Positions 1-8,908 of a DNA stretch of 23,350 nucleotides are shown piece after piece (the stretch's first letter is position 1; every line of letters starts with the position of its first letter). Source of the stretch: Thermoplasmata archaeon. GTDB lineage: Archaea > Thermoplasmatota > Thermoplasmata > Thermoplasmatales > Thermoplasmataceae. Made by a program: the position numbers and the translations under genes. The DNA is taken from contig JAKAAI010000022.1 in NCBI GenBank assembly GCA_021797055.1, positions 1 to 23,350 of the forward strand. The letters run 5' to 3'. The notes under the pieces were generated by a model, which saw only the letters and a program-made list of their open reading frames with translations, did not search any database and was not told where the DNA came from.

Positions 1-2664
1 CTGGTCAAACACTATAAGGGTGGCTTACGGGGAAAGGTTTATTTTGACAGTAGAAACAAGGGTGATTACAAACTCTTCCTCCAGATTGATTACACCGTGG
101 ATTCACCTGTTTATTTGAAAAACAGGTTATATTTCCTCACTGATACCGACGGCACCTCCAATGTATATTCAGTCAACCTGGATGGAAAGGATATGAAACA
201 GCACACAAAATTCAGCGATTTTTATGTGCGAAACTTGAGGGGCGATGGGAGCCTGCTTACATTCCAGAAGGGTGGAGAGATCTTCCTGCTGGATCCCAAG
301 AATGACAAGGTTGAAAAATGCGCTATTACACCCCCGTTGACCAACAATCTCAAGGAGAGAAGGTTTATTGAAAATGACAAATTCATAGAGATGTTCCAGA
401 TTTCACCGAATGGGCAGGATTCTGCATTTGTAATCAGGGGTCAGGCCTTCAGGATGAATCCAAAGGCGGGACCGGTGGAAAAGATCAATGCCGATCTAAA
501 GGGGAGAACAAGGCTGGTTAATTTTAGCCCTGATGGCAAATCGGTTTACTTCGTCAACGACGCCAGCGGTGAAGACGAAATATATGTTTCTGGAATTGAA
601 GGAAAGGTAAAGAAAATTCTTGGAAATTTTGGAACTTTAGAAGGGCTCTTCCCATCACCCGATGGCAGGAAATTAGCCGTTTCAAACAACAGAAACCAAT
701 TCGGAATACTGGATGTAAAAACCGGAATGTTCGATTTCGTGGATGAAAACAAATTCGGCATTATAGACGAGGCTACCTGGCACCCATCCGGAAACTATAT
801 CGCAATCTCCTACCCCGGTAATGGCTCGCTCAGCCATATTGAGATTGTAAATGCAAAGACCGGGAAGAAAACGACTGCAACTTCACAGGGCTCGATTGAC
901 TATTCGCCATCATTCGATTCCACAGGGAAATACCTGTATTACCTCTCCGAAAGAGCACTGGATCCAGTCTATGACAAGATCGTTTTCGATCTTGGGTTTC
1001 CAAAGGCAGCCAAACCACATCTGATCACGCTTGACAAAAAGGAGCCAGACCCTGTCTGGGCCAGACAAATGGATGAAAGAACCGACGGAGATGGAAAATC
1101 CATCTCCGATATAGATCTTGCAGATCTCACAAATAGATCCAGTGAGCTTCCTGTCAATATCGAGGAATACCACAGGATTGTTGGTCTTTCTGATTCTGCT
1201 CTTCTGCTAAAATTCCCAGTTGAGGGGGTGATGAAGCAGCAGAATGGCGGGCCAAGGTCAGACGGTAGCCTGGTACATTTTGATCTCAAAACAGGGAAGG
1301 AAAAGACCATTTTCACCAGGATTTCAGATTTCAAGGTATCTAAGGATGGAAAGAAGATAATGATACGACGGGAGAACCACTTTTCAGTCGAAAACCTTAG
1401 CTCAGCGCTGAAGAATCATGTCCCCTCAGAGGATTCTAAAGAGGAAAGGGATGGAAGGACAGAGATAGACCTGAAGAGAATAAATTGTGATATATTGCCC
1501 GCTGAGGAATGGCGGCAGATGTTTTTTGAAACCTGGAGGCTCATGAGGGAAAATTACTGGAAAGAGGAAAAGATAAGCAAATTCTGGGATAAGGTCAGGA
1601 AGAAATACCTTCCGCTAGTAGATATGGTATCCTCCAGATATGAGATGTCTGATCTGTTGAAAGAGATGCAGGGTGAAACTGGGACTTCCCACAGCTATGA
1701 ACGTGGCGGTGAAATCTACCGTTCCTCATATCCAAAGATAGGAAAACTCGGCTGTTCCTTCAAATATTCAAATGGAAAATACGTGTTTGACCAGATTTAC
1801 TGCGGAGATCCATCCAACATTCCGGAAAGATCCACACTGCTGGCATCAGGCGTTGACATAAAGACGGGGGATGAGTTGCTAGCAATAAATGGCCATAAAG
1901 TTGGCAGGGATTATCCACCCGGGAAGGCGCTTGAAGATCTTCCAGGCACTGTTATAACCCTTGAAACGAGGAGGGGTTCTAAAGTGTTGAAGCAGCCTGT
2001 GAAGAGTCTTGGATCTGAGTTGAACCTGATCTACCGTAACTGGGTTGAGAATAACAGGAAATTTGTCAGGCAAAAATTCGGTGATAAGGTAGGCTATATC
2101 CACATCCCTGATATGATGGCAAAGGGCTTTTCAGAATTCCACCGGCAGTATATTTTTGAATGGGACAAACCATCCATAATAGTCGATGTCAGGTTCAACG
2201 GCGGCGGTCATGTATCACATCTTTTGCTTGAAAAGCTTTCGAGAAGGCTCATTGGATTTGATCTACCCAGAAGGGGTCCAGCCTCGCATTACCCATTATA
2301 CGCTGTAAGAGGTGGAATAGTTGCTGTTACGAATGAATTTGCAGGATCCGATGGTGACATCTTTTCACATTCATTCAAACTGATGGGGCTGGGAGAGCTG
2401 ATTGGAGAAAGGACATGGGGAGGAGTGATCGGAATAAACCCGAGGAGGCAGCTTGTGGACAGGACAATGATAACCCAGCCTCAATATGCTTTCTGGTTCA
2501 AGGATGTCGGTTTTGGTGTTGAGAACTACGGTACCGATCCGACCATCAGGCTGGACAACGCACCCGGAGATTATCTCAGGAACAGGGATCCACAGCTTGA
2601 AAAAGCTGGTCAGATTGCACTGAAACTAGCTGAGAAGGCAATGAAGGTGCCAACTAAAGACTAG
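1..2664 (+). CDS. tri: Tricorn protease, 5' end missing
   Basis: Cytosolic self-compartmentalising serine protease that cuts proteasome products and imported peptides into short peptides for the downstream tricorn-interacting aminopeptidases. The frame is open from base 1, so the gene continues off the left edge; the first possible in-frame start (GTG at 97) is internal. 887 residues are visible; comparison with the 1071-residue Thermoplasma acidophilum enzyme from memory suggests about 182 are missing. Beta-propeller-type repeats fill roughly the first 450 residues, then a PDZ-like segment (about 590-670) inside the catalytic half. With a constant offset of 182, all known key residues fall in place: Ser563-His564 (S745/H746), Gly736 (oxyanion hole), Asp754 (basic P1 specificity, D936), nucleophile Ser783 with Asp784, and Glu841 (E1023). 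The enzyme therefore looks active. It is convergent with a small membrane gene and close to a peptide transporter operon. Confidence 0.97.
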   Translation: MVKHYKGGLRGKVYFDSRNKGDYKLFLQIDYTVDSPVYLKNRLYFLTDTDGTSNVYSVNLDGKDMKQHTKFSDFYVRNLRGDGSLLTFQKGGEIFLLDPKNDKVEKCAITPPLTNNLKERRFIENDKFIEMFQISPNGQDSAFVIRGQAFRMNPKAGPVEKINADLKGRTRLVNFSPDGKSVYFVNDASGEDEIYVSGIEGKVKKILGNFGTLEGLFPSPDGRKLAVSNNRNQFGILDVKTGMFDFVDENKFGIIDEATWHPSGNYIAISYPGNGSLSHIEIVNAKTGKKTTATSQGSIDYSPSFDSTGKYLYYLSERALDPVYDKIVFDLGFPKAAKPHLITLDKKEPDPVWARQMDERTDGDGKSISDIDLADLTNRSSELPVNIEEYHRIVGLSDSALLLKFPVEGVMKQQNGGPRSDGSLVHFDLKTGKEKTIFTRISDFKVSKDGKKIMIRRENHFSVENLSSALKNHVPSEDSKEERDGRTEIDLKRINCDILPAEEWRQMFFETWRLMRENYWKEEKISKFWDKVRKKYLPLVDMVSSRYEMSDLLKEMQGETGTSHSYERGGEIYRSSYPKIGKLGCSFKYSNGKYVFDQIYCGDPSNIPERSTLLASGVDIKTGDELLAINGHKVGRDYPPGKALEDLPGTVITLETRRGSKVLKQPVKSLGSELNLIYRNWVENNRKFVRQKFGDKVGYIHIPDMMAKGFSEFHRQYIFEWDKPSIIVDVRFNGGGHVSHLLLEKLSRRLIGFDLPRRGPASHYPLYAVRGGIVAVTNEFAGSDGDIFSHSFKLMGLGELIGERTWGGVIGINPRRQLVDRTMITQPQYAFWFKDVGFGVENYGTDPTIRLDNAPGDYLRNRDPQLEKAGQIALKLAEKAMKVPTKD

Positions 2665-2700
2665 TCTTTAAAGGCATTTTATATATTTCTTTTGAAGCAG
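2665..2700 (+). terminator. Possible T-rich terminator after tricorn gene
   Basis: Directly after the tricorn stop codon the plus strand becomes T-rich (a TTTTATATATTTCTTTT stretch at about 2678-2694). Archaeal RNA polymerase often stops at such U-rich tracts without a hairpin. No stable stem was seen, so the call rests on composition and position only. Confidence 0.3.
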
Positions 2701-2740
2701 CCGGTAGCGCAATTAAAACTATTCCATCAATATTTCCAAT

Positions 2741-3127
2741 TTATGCATAAGACATCAGGAAATTAATCAGGAAACCTGACCCGATGTAAAGGGATCCAAT
2801 TGCTATATAAATGAGATTCATAAATAGCTGCTCCTTATTAATACCGACAACGTCCTTTTCTTTTAAGCTTGCCTTGGCGATCATTACATTTTCTATGTAT
2901 TTCTTCGCTCCGAAGTCTGAAAAAGATCCAAAGAAAATAACCACTATCCCCGCGATTACCATGATAAGCGGCACGTCAAAGGCAATTGATGTGTACCCGA
3001 AGATGAACAATAATGTGTCAATGACAAGCAGAAATAGCAGCGGGATCAAAAGTGGATAAGACAGCAGAAATCTTGTGTGGCTTATCTCCTTTCTCCGGAT
3101 CTCTTCGTCCAGTTCCTCGTCGTTCAT
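2741..3127 (-). CDS. Small membrane protein, unknown function
   Basis: 128 residues, not recognised as a named family. An acidic/basic N-terminal stretch (residues 1-20, rich in E, D, R, K) is followed by two close hydrophobic segments (about 22-43 and 51-70), a charged cytoplasmic-type loop (about 71-100, KEKD) and a third segment (about 103-125). The start is supported by a TATA-like box 28 bases upstream of the ATG, which fits a leaderless transcript. That box overlaps the last codons of the upstream ABC ATPase gene, so the gene probably has its own promoter although it lies 25 bases behind the transporter operon on the same strand. It is convergent with the tricorn gene. A function linked to peptide transport is possible but not shown. 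Confidence 0.7.
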   Translation of the reverse strand: MNDEELDEEIRRKEISHTRFLLSYPLLIPLLFLLVIDTLLFIFGYTSIAFDVPLIMVIAGIVVIFFGSFSDFGAKKYIENVMIAKASLKEKDVVGINKEQLFMNLIYIAIGSLYIGSGFLINFLMSYA

Positions 3128-3149
3128 CTATCTAACTTAACTAAACCGC

Positions 3150-3162
3150 CATTTATATATTT
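3150..3162 (-). promoter_or_regulatory. TATA-like box for small membrane gene
   Basis: On the minus strand the sequence reads AAAATATATAAAT and is centred about 28 bases before the ATG at 3127, the spacing expected for a leaderless archaeal mRNA. It overlaps the 3' end of the preceding ABC ATPase gene. Confidence 0.5.
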
Positions 3163-5591
3163 TCCATTTCCTCTATCTTGCCATTGGAAATCAACTGGTC
3201 CTGAGTGAAGTGGCATAGATATTCCTGCTCTCCATTGGTTATAATGGGTGGATCTGTATCCTTGCATATGCTCTGCCGGTAAACACACCTGCCATAAAAT
3301 CTGCAACCTTTCTTTGGATTTATCGCATTGCCGATTTCTCCTACAATTCCAAGGTTTCTGTTAGACCAGCTTGGATCTATGGTCGGTACCGCCGAAATTA
3401 GCGATTTGGTATATGGATGTGATGGATTCTTGATTACAATATCAGTTGGGCCGCTTTCGACCACCTGGCCAAGGTACATTATAATCAGGAAATCTGATAT
3501 ATAGCGGGCAGAGGCAATGTCATGAGATATATATAAAACAGTTGTATTGTACCTTTCCCGCAGATTCAGGATTATATTCATTATGTTTGCCCTTATAGAT
3601 ACATCAAGCATCGATATTGGTTCATCTGCAACTATGAACATAGGGTTGAGTGTAATTACCCTTGCAATTGACACCCTCTGCCTTTCTCCACCTGAAAGCT
3701 CATGTGGGTATCTCTGCAGGTAGTTTTCTGCAGGCCTTAAATTCGAAATGTCTAATGCCCTGATTACCTCTTCCTGCATACTTGCGTCTTCAATCTGATT
3801 CCCGTTTTCCGATACGGTTTCACCTTGGGCATATCTTGATCTACGTTCCTTTATGAGTTTCCTCTGGATAATGAGGGGCTCAGAGACTATGTCTATGACG
3901 GACATTTTTGGGTTGATTGAATCATAAGGATCCTGGAAAATAAGCTGCGCTTCCTTTCTATAATAATTGTAGTCCCTGCTTGATTTCATAAGTTTTGTTA
4001 TGTCTGTTTTTTCATCAACTGCTTCTCCTTCACCGGGCTTTGTATCCGAGCTTTTGCTCATGTTAAAAAGTATGGATCCAGAGGTTGGATCAATTGCATT
4101 GACCAGCAGTTTTCCAAGAGTAGTCTTCCCTGACCCGCTCTCACCAACTACACCCACTATGCTGCCCTTGGGTATCTTTATGTCAACCTTATCTACAGCA
4201 TGAACTACAGGCTTATTCGCACCCCCAAACAGATTTGTTGCAAGTGAGGAATGCACTGTGAAGAATTTGCTAAGTTCATTTGTTTCTATAAAGACATCAT
4301 TCTTGTTTGAAACGACCACATTAAATGAAGACTCCCGTATCTGCTTGCTGTTGAACTCCTCATATTTTTCTTTCGAGACCGAATCAAAATGACAAAGCGA
4401 GAAATGTCCGGGTTCTATTTCCTTGGGCTCAGGTTTTTTGGTAAAGCATACCTGCTCTGCCATAAAGCAACGGGAGGCAAAATAACAGCCAGTCGGCGGA
4501 TCGATAAGGTTTGGAACCGCTCCAGGGATACCATAAATTCTCTCCTTCGTAGTTTCCATTGATGGGTAACTTTTTAGAAGGGCGTACGTGTATGGATTCC
4601 TCTGCTTCAGGAAGATCTCAGACGGCGTTCCGTATTCCATCATCCTGCCGGCGTACATGACGGCGACATAATTTGCAAGCTGGGAGACGACGCCAACGTC
4701 ATGGGAGATGACTATCATGGATTTTACTTCCTTGGTGTTTTTAAGATTCTTCAGTTCTTTTATAATCTTGGCCTGTGTGATGACATCCAGGCCAGTAGTG
4801 GGCTCATCTGCAATTATGATTTTCGGGTTAAGGGCTAGGGCCATTGCAATTATTCCTCTCTGTTTCATTCCGCCGCTCAATTCATGCGGATATGAATCAA
4901 GGAATTTCAGGTTAAAGCCAGCGGTAATGCAGCATGACTCCATTCTGTTTGTTTCCAGCAGGCGCCTTTTCTTCTGAACCGACATGGTTCGGAGTTCATC
5001 CCTCAATTTTTTTAGGAGATCCTGGTAAGTCTGCTCTTCAAGCGTTGAAAGATCGCGTTCATCGCCTTCCCTTGAATTCTGAACGGCAAATTCATGCGCT
5101 CTTGCCCTCAAAACCCTCTCGTTGATGAAATCACTTTCACCGTACTGAGATATCTGATCGAATGTATTGTGAACCTGGAATACCTCGTGTATCTGATTCC
5201 TTATAGTATGCACCGGGTTGAAAGCATTCATTGCACCCTGGAAGATCATTGAAATCTCCTTCCACCTGATGGCCGCTAGACGGGATTGGATCATCTTCAT
5301 TGATTTCTTATATGCCTTCCTGTTCATTGCCTGCTCGTAGATACTTGTAACTTCCTGGCCCATATACTGGATGCTGCCTGACATCACTGAGTTATTTGCA
5401 AGAAGGCCGAGGATAGAACTTGCTATTGTTGACTTTCCAGATCCGCTTTCACCAATCAGTCCAAGAATCTCTCCTTCGCTAAGCGTGAAACTCACATTAT
5501 CTATTGCAGTAAGTGTGCCCTCATTCGTTTTAAATTTCACAGTGAGATTATTAACTTCAAGTAATTTATTTCCAGAAAAATTTTCCACCAT
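3153..5591 (-). CDS. Fused double ATPase (DppD-DppF type) of peptide ABC transporter
   Basis: Energises peptide import at the inner face of the membrane. 812 residues carry two complete nucleotide-binding domains that are usually two separate proteins. Domain 1: Walker A GESGSGKST at 47-55, Q-loop FQGAMNAFNP near 117, signature LSGGM near 237, Walker B IIIADEP and H-loop ISHD. Domain 2: Walker A GESGSGKTT near 482, Q-loop FQDPYDSINP near 552, signature LSGGE near 630, Walker B FIVADEP and ISHD. Each half ends with the oligopeptide-transporter C-terminal region containing spaced cysteines (for example CRFYGRC and two later Cys), as in DppD/OppD proteins. Both halves have extra helical, charged residues between Q-loop and signature; the first insert is about 65 residues. 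The start is ATG at 5591, 4 bases after the permease stop, with GAGGAG upstream; last gene of the operon. Confidence 0.95.
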   Translation of the reverse strand: MVENFSGNKLLEVNNLTVKFKTNEGTLTAIDNVSFTLSEGEILGLIGESGSGKSTIASSILGLLANNSVMSGSIQYMGQEVTSIYEQAMNRKAYKKSMKMIQSRLAAIRWKEISMIFQGAMNAFNPVHTIRNQIHEVFQVHNTFDQISQYGESDFINERVLRARAHEFAVQNSREGDERDLSTLEEQTYQDLLKKLRDELRTMSVQKKRRLLETNRMESCCITAGFNLKFLDSYPHELSGGMKQRGIIAMALALNPKIIIADEPTTGLDVITQAKIIKELKNLKNTKEVKSMIVISHDVGVVSQLANYVAVMYAGRMMEYGTPSEIFLKQRNPYTYALLKSYPSMETTKERIYGIPGAVPNLIDPPTGCYFASRCFMAEQVCFTKKPEPKEIEPGHFSLCHFDSVSKEKYEEFNSKQIRESSFNVVVSNKNDVFIETNELSKFFTVHSSLATNLFGGANKPVVHAVDKVDIKIPKGSIVGVVGESGSGKTTLGKLLVNAIDPTSGSILFNMSKSSDTKPGEGEAVDEKTDITKLMKSSRDYNYYRKEAQLIFQDPYDSINPKMSVIDIVSEPLIIQRKLIKERRSRYAQGETVSENGNQIEDASMQEEVIRALDISNLRPAENYLQRYPHELSGGERQRVSIARVITLNPMFIVADEPISMLDVSIRANIMNIILNLRERYNTTVLYISHDIASARYISDFLIIMYLGQVVESGPTDIVIKNPSHPYTKSLISAVPTIDPSWSNRNLGIVGEIGNAINPKKGCRFYGRCVYRQSICKDTDPPIITNGEQEYLCHFTQDQLISNGKIEEMENI

Positions 5592-5595
5592 TAGA

Positions 5596-7851
5596 TCATC
5601 TTCTCCTCAATCTCGGGTTCACAACCTCATCCATGCCCCTTGATATGAATATAATAGCAACGACGAAAAGGGTAAGCGCTATTGCGGGCGGGAATATCCA
5701 CTGTGGAGATGCTGCAACTGCAAAATAGTCGTTGTAAACCTCATTTAGCATTCCGCCCCAAGTTGCCACAGAAAGCGGGGCCAACCCTAGGAATTCCAAT
5801 CCTGAAACCGCGCCAATACCGCCTGCAATTGAAAGAGCCAGAAGATATAGTAATAGAGGTCCTATATTAGGTAAAATGTGCCCCCTCATTATATGGAAAG
5901 TCTTTGAGCCAAATAGCTTTGAAGCCTCTACAAAAGACCTGGCAGATATACTCCTGACAATACCTATAAGGCTGAAAGCGGCAAATGGCCATCCTGTCAG
6001 GCTTACTATTAATATCAGATCCTCGAAATCTGCGTTCTTCGGAAACAAGGATGCCAGCGCTATCAATAAAGCCAGTCCAGGGATAAGGAAAAGGGCAAGC
6101 GAAGCTGTTTCAAGGGCGCTACCAAGTGCCCCTCCCCTGTAACCAACATATAGCGCAACCGCAACTGATACCAAAATAGTTACAAGGCCAATGCTGAGAC
6201 CGAAAACCCAGTCTGTCCAGAAACTTTCAATGAACTCTGCCCACACATCCTGCCCCGATGTCGTTGTACCCAAAAGAAAACGAGCTCCAGAAGGAGTTTT
6301 AGCCATGGATGGAATTGGTGTCATCGACTTGGCTGTAGAATTGAAAATATAGAGGTAATTAAGATTTGAAATCATGGAAATCTCACCAAACCCGGTGTTC
6401 GCATCGGAGAAATAGAGAACCTGGCTGGTGTTTGAGGGCGTAGGAGACACGTGGTAACTCCATGAAAATGGTTCGCCGCTGGGCGAATTAAGGCTAAATG
6501 ACAATATTTCTCCTTCTTGTGAGACAAGAATTAAAGCATCAGATACAGGATCATAGGTCGCGGCGGTAGTAAAATTACCGGACCCGGCCGGAAGTGGAAC
6601 ACTGCTTACCTTGACAGCGTTTGAGGAGTTAAGGGAGATCACAAATGCCTGTGTGGATGCAGCAGCCAATATATGAGTTGGAAAGCCTGCCGCTCCAGGC
6701 GTGGTGGAAAGACTGTATAGTTTCTGGCTCAAATCCACCACTGTCCGGACCAACCCAGAAGACAATGAAACATTACTGACTGTATCGCCATTTGAAATGA
6801 AAAATGCAGAATTTATTTTCGAGTAAGCCACCTGATAGTATGAGGGTATCTGCAGGGCCACGTTTAAATCGATATTTAAACTATTATTAGTGCTCCATGC
6901 CAGTGTTTGATTCAAAAAATATCCCTGAATGGAAGTGCTGTTATAGATCAATATTCTGGCGTCGGTCTCAGCTTTATTTGGAGAAAATCCCGCTCCATAG
7001 TATTCTATTCCTGCTGGCTTATTCATTGTAATTTTCGTGACATTGAATAATTTTAAAGGGCTGATCCCATAGGAGTGAAGATAATCGCCAGTATTATTCT
7101 GTGTAATAAAAAATACCGTTCCGGGGGTGTTGTATCCATTATCCTCATAATTAAACGATGGAATTGATGTGTCGGTTGTACTAGAAAAAGGGATGGAATT
7201 TGTAACCACATTCCCAACTATGGTTCCGTTATAAGAGATGTTGGTAAAAGGAATATATTCTGGTTTTTTCAGTCCTAGATCCAGAAATACAAGTTTACCA
7301 ATTTCAATCTGACCATTTGTAAATGGCATTACGACAAATCTCTCAATCAGGGTATTGGATGAAATGGCAGCTGATTCAAGGACACAATTTATAAGCGGTA
7401 CCACGGTTGGCGAGAGCATCCTGACTGAATTTCCAAAACTTGAATTGTAAACGACACCATACGAACCTAAAGGCGCATCAGTTCCATAAGTACCGAGACC
7501 ATAATAATAGATCTTGCCAGAGGATGTCCCGAAGTAAATTGCCGATGCACCCTCATTCAACACATCTGTCGAAAAAGGCCCATATATACTGACGCTCCCA
7601 GGTGCCTGGGTTACATTTTGAAGTGAAGTGTTTGTCAGCTGAGACGCTATATGCGTATCAACCTCCGGAGCTTCATAAAAATAATTCGGGTGGTACACTA
7701 TTGCAGGTGTCATTAATGCAATAATGACAAAGGATAACAAAATAATGAATCCAACCTTTCCATATTTATTCTTATAAAATATTTTAAAATCACGATAGTA
7801 CTTGACAAGCGTAGAATTAGATTTATTGTCTTTTTGACGCGACCCCTGCAT
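5596..7851 (-). CDS. dppC: Peptide ABC transporter permease C with ~480-residue extracellular insert
   Basis: Second membrane subunit of a Dpp/Opp-type importer. Residues 33-53 form the first membrane helix. The usual DppC motif G-T-D-x-x-G-R-D is recognisable as GTTTSGQD just before residue 540, followed by five helices and the EAA coupling loop (SFVEASKLFG...GHILPNIGP), ending at 751 with a basic tail. Ordinary DppC proteins are about 280-300 residues; here about 480 residues lie between helix 1 and the GT-x-x-GxD motif, where normally there is a short outer loop. This insert is rich in S, T, N and aromatic residues, has about 15 N-x-S/T sequons and repeated short strand-like units (such as DPVSDALILVSQEGEIL), suggesting an extracellular beta-propeller-like domain. 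The fold is inferred. SD-like GGGGAGG lies just before the ATG; the gap to dppB is 21 bases. Confidence 0.93.
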   Translation of the reverse strand: MQGSRQKDNKSNSTLVKYYRDFKIFYKNKYGKVGFIILLSFVIIALMTPAIVYHPNYFYEAPEVDTHIASQLTNTSLQNVTQAPGSVSIYGPFSTDVLNEGASAIYFGTSSGKIYYYGLGTYGTDAPLGSYGVVYNSSFGNSVRMLSPTVVPLINCVLESAAISSNTLIERFVVMPFTNGQIEIGKLVFLDLGLKKPEYIPFTNISYNGTIVGNVVTNSIPFSSTTDTSIPSFNYEDNGYNTPGTVFFITQNNTGDYLHSYGISPLKLFNVTKITMNKPAGIEYYGAGFSPNKAETDARILIYNSTSIQGYFLNQTLAWSTNNSLNIDLNVALQIPSYYQVAYSKINSAFFISNGDTVSNVSLSSGLVRTVVDLSQKLYSLSTTPGAAGFPTHILAAASTQAFVISLNSSNAVKVSSVPLPAGSGNFTTAATYDPVSDALILVSQEGEILSFSLNSPSGEPFSWSYHVSPTPSNTSQVLYFSDANTGFGEISMISNLNYLYIFNSTAKSMTPIPSMAKTPSGARFLLGTTTSGQDVWAEFIESFWTDWVFGLSIGLVTILVSVAVALYVGYRGGALGSALETASLALFLIPGLALLIALASLFPKNADFEDLILIVSLTGWPFAAFSLIGIVRSISARSFVEASKLFGSKTFHIMRGHILPNIGPLLLYLLALSIAGGIGAVSGLEFLGLAPLSVATWGGMLNEVYNDYFAVAASPQWIFPPAIALTLFVVAIIFISRGMDEVVNPRLRRR

Positions 7852-7872
7852 ATCCTCCCCTAATCTAAATCA

Positions 7873-8865
7873 TCATACTTTAATTCTTGGATCGAGCCAC
7901 GCATGAATGTAGTCTACCAGCGAGTAAGCGAATATCGTAAGGAGCGCAATAACAAAGGTAGACGCCTCGCTTAACGGATAATCTTCATTTATCACAGCGT
8001 GGTAAAGAAGTGGCCCCATTCCTGGCCAGTTAAAAATTATCGCAACAATGAGAGAACCGCTTATCAGGAAAGATATGTTAAGGGCAAGCCTTGTTGTTAC
8101 AGGTATTACTGCAATTCTTGCTGCATGCCTTCTTAATATCGATTTTTCAGGTACACCCTTGGCTCTCGCTGTCAGTATATGGTCTTCACCTAGTGTAGAA
8201 ACCATGGCAGCCCTCATGGTAATCATGTGACCTGCGGCTTCAATCAAAAGGAGGGAAAAAAATGGCATGGCCATGTGGTACATCAGACTGACAACAGAAG
8301 AGAACGTTGGATGTGTTATATAGGACAGGGGCACACCTGCTCTGATGGGGAAATACGATGTATATACTGTAAGGTACAGGAATAGCAGTACGCCAATTAT
8401 GAAATATGGAATTGAATTCACCAGAAGGGCTATCGATAAGATCGCACCCTCGCGTTTTCCGCCCCTTATCCTGGATACAAGGATACCAAGTGGTACCCCT
8501 ATTACATAAGATATCAGGGCAGTCGAAACTATGAGAACTAATGTGTATGGGAGCGCTATTGCAATCTCCTCATACACGGTTTCCCCTGGATTCAGATAAT
8601 CTTTTCCCCAGTGAAATGTGAACATTTGATACAAGTAGGTAGTAAAGTCAGTAAGAGACCACTTACCATTTTGTAAACCAAGAGATGCAAGTATCGCGTG
8701 CTGGGCAGACACCGAGAGAGGCTGTCCGTTTTTATTGGCACTCTTCAAGAGTAAAAGCCCGGGGTTGCCAGGCATAAGCCTAAAAACAACAAAAATAATC
8801 AAAGTCATTATCAAAATCAACGCAAATGCTTGAATAATTTTACGTGAAAGAAGATAAATATTCAT
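7873..8865 (-). CDS. dppB: Peptide ABC transporter permease B
   Basis: First membrane subunit of the Dpp/Opp-type peptide importer, 330 residues, normal for the family. An N-terminal helix (about 9-28) is followed by an outer region containing the typical FRLMPGNP motif (residues 28-35), then five more hydrophobic segments. The coupling EAA loop is visible as DHILTARAKGVPEKSILRRH and the family C-terminal signature follows (FNWPGMGPLL, then LDPRIKV at the end). The gene lies between the binding protein gene and permease C in the order expected for dpp operons. An AGGGGA sequence on the minus strand about 8 bases before the ATG is a plausible ribosome binding site. Confidence 0.95.
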   Translation of the reverse strand: MNIYLLSRKIIQAFALILIMTLIIFVVFRLMPGNPGLLLLKSANKNGQPLSVSAQHAILASLGLQNGKWSLTDFTTYLYQMFTFHWGKDYLNPGETVYEEIAIALPYTLVLIVSTALISYVIGVPLGILVSRIRGGKREGAILSIALLVNSIPYFIIGVLLFLYLTVYTSYFPIRAGVPLSYITHPTFSSVVSLMYHMAMPFFSLLLIEAAGHMITMRAAMVSTLGEDHILTARAKGVPEKSILRRHAARIAVIPVTTRLALNISFLISGSLIVAIIFNWPGMGPLLYHAVINEDYPLSEASTFVIALLTIFAYSLVDYIHAWLDPRIKV

Positions 8866-8870
8866 TAAAA

Positions 8871-8908
8871 AATCCCCTTAATAATAAAAAATAAAAATAA
8901 ATAAATTA
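8871..8908 (-). terminator. T-rich tract between dppA and dppB, possible attenuator
   Basis: The 43 bases between the dppA stop and dppB start read on the minus strand as several T runs (TTTATTTATTTTTATTTTTT). Such U-rich tracts are archaeal terminator signals. Partial termination here would yield more binding protein mRNA than permease/ATPase mRNA, a usual ratio for ABC importers. No hairpin was seen. The regulatory role is inferred. Confidence 0.4.

Noticed and set aside
969..1334. Open frame of 121 codons on the minus strand
   Set aside because: It lies fully inside the tricorn gene, whose frame and residues are firmly supported; several other minus-strand frames there are shadows of the same kind.
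3124..3306. Short minus-strand frame overlapping the ABC ATPase end and the small membrane gene start
   Set aside because: Overlaps two better supported genes in another frame and resembles no protein family.
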